From an uncultured Spirochaetales bacterium (GTDB lineage Bacteria > Spirochaetota > Spirochaetia > Sphaerochaetales > Sphaerochaetaceae): a stretch of DNA of 42,948 nucleotides. The translations under genes and the position numbers were made by a program. The stretch spans positions 1 through 42,948 of the forward strand of contig CASDZV010000037.1 in NCBI GenBank assembly GCA_949285905.1, read 5' to 3'. A model generated the notes under the pieces. The model searched no databases, was not told the origin of the DNA, and worked only from the letters and a program-made list of their open reading frames with translations. Position 1 is the stretch's first letter. Each line of letters starts with the position of its first letter. Below, in pieces: positions 40,455-42,948 of this stretch.

Positions 40455-40769
40455 TTAGGCTGGCTTCCTTATATTGTAATCAAGGCTTATTATCCTTGCA
40501 TCCCAACCGCTTCTGACCTCTGCCGATGCATATATGTCATCTGCAGAAGCATCGAGGAACGCATATTCAGGTGCATCTCTATCCATTACCGGATCAGAGA
40601 CAGCTATAGTCCTGACGCCTCCATTTGCTTTTTTCATGAGTATGAGGATGATACCGCTTTCACCGCTCTTTCTGTCTATGAAGCGCGAGAGCATCGTCTC
40701 ATATCCGTTTTCTGAATCCTTCCTATCCATCACTGTCGTGATGCTGATTCCACTGAGTTCTTTTCTCAC
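40455..40769 (-). CDS. small protein of unknown function (104 aa)
   Basis: A GTG start at 40769 has AGGAG 9 nt upstream. The predicted protein (MRKELSGISITTVMDRKDSE...) is acidic in its second half, soluble and without a recognised domain. A start-less open frame continues past its stop, so the real protein may be longer and frameshifted. It is the last of four small minus-strand genes (42523 to 40455), presumably one accessory module. Confidence 0.5.
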   Translation of the reverse strand: MRKELSGISITTVMDRKDSENGYETMLSRFIDRKSGESGIILILMKKANGGVRTIAVSDPVMDRDAPEYAFLDASADDIYASAEVRSGWDARIISLDYNIRKPA

Positions 40770-40848
40770 TGCTTATTGCTCCTTTTTCAAGTCTTTGGAC
40801 ATCATCAGAAAGCCAGAGCGGTGGAACCGCCCCAGCTACAATTCACTC

Positions 40849-41178
40849 TCAGAATGGGAGGCTCCCGAAATAGTTGTTTGGAAGAGTGATATCGAATGTG
40901 GCGACGTGGCATTCTTCTCCGCCAAAGGCCTTCGAGGCTTCCATTATCGATAGCTTGTAGAGTCTTTCTCCCTTCTTCTCTATCCAGGAAGTGAAATAAT
41001 CATCACTGAATATGAGATCTTCTTCAGTAGTAAGAAATTCCTTAAAATCCGCTGCGGAATATGCTTCGACCATAAGGAACCCGTCATCTGATTTCCGGAC
41101 AACACTGAAATAGACAGAGGGGTTTCCCGGAGCATTCTCATTACTACCAATGAAGACATAAAGTGCAGAATCTTCCAT
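40849..41178 (-). CDS. small protein of unknown function (109 aa)
   Basis: The ATG at 41178 has no clear SD. The sequence begins MEDSALYVFIGSNENAPG and contains EFLTTEEDLIFSDDYFTSW, then KAFGGEECHVATFDITLP. It is soluble and acidic. Its size, acidity and a beta-strand-rich look resemble the 123-residue protein at 42152, so the two may be distant relatives, but this is a visual impression. No known domain is recognised. Confidence 0.5.
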   Translation of the reverse strand: MEDSALYVFIGSNENAPGNPSVYFSVVRKSDDGFLMVEAYSAADFKEFLTTEEDLIFSDDYFTSWIEKKGERLYKLSIMEASKAFGGEECHVATFDITLPNNYFGSLPF

Positions 41179-41321
41179 GATTCTTTTTGCGAAGAGAATC
41201 GCAAGAAACTTTTACGTAATTATTGTCTGATGCAATGTACATATAATTTTCCTTTCCAGTTGCTGCTGGTACTTGTCATAGGCGAGTCTGCTATGAAGCT
41301 GACATCCACATAGGCAATCCA

Positions 41322-41381
41322 CTACATGAAGCCGTAGGTTGCTTCTCCCCATCCTTCGAGGAGCCCTGCGATAACCGTCAT
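41322..41381 (-). CDS. 19-residue ORF with strong SD; frame continues past TAG to 41220
   Basis: The ATG at 41381 has AGGAGG 9 nt upstream (41396-41391), directly after the 172-residue gene. The ORF reads MTVIAGLLEGWGEATYGFM and then TAG (41324-41322). The same frame stays open for 33 more codons (WIAYVDVSFIADSPM...) to a TAA at 41222-41220. It is either a tiny peptide or a nonsense-mutated gene of 53 codons. No suppressor tRNA is in the window. Confidence 0.35.
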   Translation of the reverse strand: MTVIAGLLEGWGEATYGFM

Positions 41382-41397
41382 ATGATGTTTCCTCCTG

Positions 41398-41916
41398 TCA
41401 GAAGCCTGCTGCGAGACGTTCTGGTATGGGCTGGATGTTATCCTTTGCAGGAACTGTGAATGGTTCGGTTAAGCTGTCGATCGGGATACCGAGATACTGT
41501 GAAACAGCCAGCAGCCTCTCGATTTCGGTATCGAAGCCGATGCAGCAGAGGAAGAGCTTCTCGTTGGAGAGGCCCGCGGCTTCCGCTATCTCAGACATCC
41601 TCATATCCGTCTCTGCTGCTATCTCAGTTACGTTATCCCAGAAGCTGTCGTACATCTTCCTGGCCTTCCTATCTGCTTTCTTCCTGGACATCCTGTATGG
41701 GATATGGATGTTATTAGCTGGCTCCTTGCCGATAAGCAGCCCGACAGTGACATCAAGCGATGCCGCAATCCTGAATGTCTCAAGCGCTGTGAAGATTCTG
41801 CCTTCCCTGATCCTCTCCACGCTTATTCCCGTGTTCTTCTCAAGCCATTCCATCGGGAGATTGATGGAAGCGAGAATCCCTATGATGTTCCTTGCTATGA
41901 TTCTGGAGATTGTCAT
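41398..41916 (-). CDS. putative HTH regulator with two helix-turn-helix segments
   Basis: A 172-residue protein with AGAGG 6 nt before the ATG. The N-terminal part (MTISRIIARNIIGILASI, then LEKNTGISVERIREGRIF, then LETFRIAASLDVTVGLLIG) has the layout of an XRE-type HTH. A second HTH-like segment is at about residues 95-155 (ITEIAAETDMRMSEIAEAAGLS-like). A repeated operator-like sequence lies upstream of its start, which suggests autoregulation. It is the likely regulator of the small-gene cluster. Confidence 0.65.
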   Translation of the reverse strand: MTISRIIARNIIGILASINLPMEWLEKNTGISVERIREGRIFTALETFRIAASLDVTVGLLIGKEPANNIHIPYRMSRKKADRKARKMYDSFWDNVTEIAAETDMRMSEIAEAAGLSNEKLFLCCIGFDTEIERLLAVSQYLGIPIDSLTEPFTVPAKDNIQPIPERLAAGF

Positions 41917-41957
41917 TCTTTACCTCTTTGTTTCTGCGTATGCAGATCTGCTGTGAA

Positions 41958-42014
41958 TTATCATTCATGATAATCTTTATATATAATCCGATATCGGTAT
42001 CTATAATCTGATAT
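41958..42014 (-). promoter_or_regulatory. operator region upstream of the HTH gene
   Basis: TATAATCCGATAT (41982-41994) and TATAATCTGATAT (42002-42014) are direct repeats 20 bp apart with one mismatch. The first overlaps the palindrome CCGATATCGG (41988-41997). A further inverted repeat TTATCAT/ATGATAA lies at 41958-41973. This is a plausible autoregulatory operator for the HTH protein. Confidence 0.5.
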
Positions 42015-42151
42015 TTATAAATACATATGACAGGAGAAAGCGTCAGAGACGCTGTGTCTTCCTTGCTTTGCTTTTCCTTATCTTTGCTGTGATTTCTATT
42101 TATCAGAGGATCCAGATAGGCCGTGGAACGGCCCAACTGGATTTGTATTTG

Positions 42152-42523
42152 TCAGATTTCGAGAAGGTTCCTTGCTGGTCTGAAGATATAGGTCTCTGTG
42201 TAGTACTCTATATCAGCATCCGCCAGCGTAATCGAGATCTCTGCAGTGTCTCGAAGGATCTTCAGGGTAGCTGTCGTAAGCTTATCCCCGATTGTCACTT
42301 CCGCTGTCCTTGCAACCTCGCAGTCTGTGGGAAGAGGCAGTATGGCCTCATCGAATACCGAGAAACTGCCGTCATCCTCCTTCCTGATTATCGCGAAGAT
42401 CAGCTTCTCCTTGCTATCGCTGCTCATCTTTCCCTTCATCAGGATTCCCTGCATATGATCCGTATCGGGGTATGCTCCTGAGAAGAGGATTCCTATGATA
42501 TTGAAACCGCTGAACTCAAACAT
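42152..42523 (-). CDS. small protein of unknown function (123 aa)
   Basis: The ATG at 42523 is preceded by AGGAGG and overlaps the stop of the upstream truncated gene. The protein (MFEFSGFNIIGILFSGAYPD... KEKLIFAIIRKEDDGSF... ADADIEYYTETYIF) looks soluble and beta-rich. It resembles the 109-residue product only in general character. No domain is recognised. Confidence 0.5.
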   Translation of the reverse strand: MFEFSGFNIIGILFSGAYPDTDHMQGILMKGKMSSDSKEKLIFAIIRKEDDGSFSVFDEAILPLPTDCEVARTAEVTIGDKLTTATLKILRDTAEISITLADADIEYYTETYIFRPARNLLEI

Positions 42524-42587
42524 CTTTATTACCTCCTGTCTTGCCTGTAGGTGTCTTGACCCGTACTACGAAGTCATCATTCTCATG
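42516..42587 (-). pseudogene. 3' end of a gene truncated by an IS element
   Basis: The frame reads HENDDFVVRVKTPTGKTGG then NKDV and stops at 42518-42516, overlapping the ATG of the 123-residue gene by 8 nt. Its 5' part is missing where the IS-like end (ggagctgttgcataa, about 42587) begins, so the leading gene of the cluster was cut by the insertion. Confidence 0.5.
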
Positions 42588-42643
42588 GGAGCTGTTGCAT
42601 AAATCGTTTTTGAGAATTGGCAGTGCTCATCAGTAGACTACAG

Positions 42644-42663
42644 AGCAGGACTTCGGTCCTGCT
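42644..42663. terminator. hairpin inside the IS end
   Basis: AGCAGGAC and GTCCTGCT form a perfect 8-bp stem with a TTCG loop. On the minus strand it follows the transposase stop by 89 nt. It may terminate the transposase message or shield it from outside transcription. Confidence 0.7.
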
Positions 42664-42751
42664 TTGTGCATTAAAACAGCGGGTAAGAGTCAGAATCCGA
42701 CCATCCGGGACAGAATATCCCCTTGGCAGGAGTGGAATATTCATCTGAGGA

Positions 42752-42948
42752 TCAGCCGGCCTGTTGTTCTATCCTGAACCAGAAAGGAGTGCCGGCCCGG
42801 CAGTTCACAAGCCGTATGGAATACCTGAGGGCATTGCCTGCCATGCATAGGATCATCCATTCCGTTTCGATGTTCTTAATCCCATGTGTACGGAATCTGC
42901 GGTAGCCGAATGCGGCCTTGAGAAGGGAGAAGGAGCCCTCAGCCTGTA
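42752..42948 (-). CDS. IS1182-family transposase, C-terminal part only
   Basis: The frame runs from the window edge to a stop at 42754-42752 and has 65 complete codons. It reads QAEGSFSLLKAAFGYRRF, then RTHGIKNIETEWMILCMAGN, then a short tail. The FGYRRFRTHG...TEWMILC pattern is characteristic of the IS1182 family C-terminus; the catalytic Glu is probably in QAEGSF. The 5' part of the gene is outside the window, so intactness cannot be judged. Confidence 0.75.
   Translation of the reverse strand, partial: QAEGSFSLLKAAFGYRRFRTHGIKNIETEWMILCMAGNALRYSIRLVNCRAGTPFWFRIEQQAG

Larger units (their letters stand above)
42588..42948 (-). mobile_element. IS1182-like insertion sequence, one end, runs off the window
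   Basis: The segment starts near ggagctgttgcataaatcg, a sequence resembling many IS ends that begin GG(n)CTGTTGCA, and contains the C-terminus of a transposase. The other end and the target duplication are outside the window. Confidence 0.6.

Noticed and set aside
40849..41178. DUF-type toxin-antitoxin assignment for the small genes
   Set aside because: No conserved toxin or antitoxin motif could be pointed to, so no such function is claimed.
41284..41296. 13-nt exact match to the end of guaA (GAGTCTGCTATGA at 31412-31424)
   Set aside because: The match does not extend, is not at the last codons of guaA where integration occurs, and lies in the middle of a small-gene cluster. It is probably chance.
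41220..41381. Pyrrolysine-type readthrough of the in-frame TAG
   Set aside because: No pyl genes or suppressor tRNA are in the window, and a nonsense mutation or tiny peptide is simpler. It is listed only as an observation.

Overview
This looks like a chromosomal window from an anaerobic, probably gut-associated spirochaete, with Sphaerochaeta-like relatives the best guess. The assignment rests on spirochaete-style signal and lipoprotein leaders (for example the FANG..E mature end of the alkaline phosphatase), a FAD oxidoreductase / FAD-NAD oxidoreductase / DUF1667 set, two DUF4143 ATPases, and a 161-aa protein with a Lys-rich tail. This is inference from gene style; there is no rRNA or tRNA gene in the window to confirm it.

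Left part, 1-7.1 kb: an accessory region full of broken genes. It holds the end of an ATP-binding/winged-helix protein with a (GKDV)n tandem repeat, a DUF4160/DUF2442 pair whose first member is frameshifted, a DUF4143 ATPase, a P-loop kinase-like gene broken in a (TC)5 tract, a short JetA (Wadjet) relic, a frameshifted DDE transposase, an intact metallophosphatase, and the tail of a HipA kinase.

Core part, 7.1-31.5 kb: metabolic and regulatory genes. A MATE exporter and a divergent MerR regulator share an operator. Next come an MBL-fold hydrolase and an orphan GHKL sensor kinase, then a complete glucose-type PTS operon (crr-ptsI-ptsH-EIICB, minus strand), a HAD phosphatase, a lipoprotein alpha/beta hydrolase, and the three-gene glycerol-3-phosphate-dehydrogenase-like operon. 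These are followed by an ABC-F ATPase with a short leader ORF, a macro-domain protein, a lipoprotein, a second DUF4143 ATPase bracketed by 46-bp direct repeats, an EamA transporter, alkaline phosphatase, a YibE/F protein, and a GMP synthase lacking the glutaminase domain.

Right part, 31.5-42.9 kb: a mobile-element region starting directly after guaA, whose 3' end is a known integration hotspot. A tightly coupled three-gene operon encodes a 1043-aa and a 469-aa tyrosine-recombinase-like protein with complementary catalytic-residue losses, plus a Cys/His-rich 331-aa protein. It meets head-on an opposite-strand xis-int-mobC-pif1 module with a fully canonical integrase. Beyond that lies a cluster of small unknown minus-strand genes with an HTH regulator and a repeated operator, cut on the right by an IS1182-like element that runs off the window. 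The three-gene recombinase operon is the best candidate for an undescribed system.
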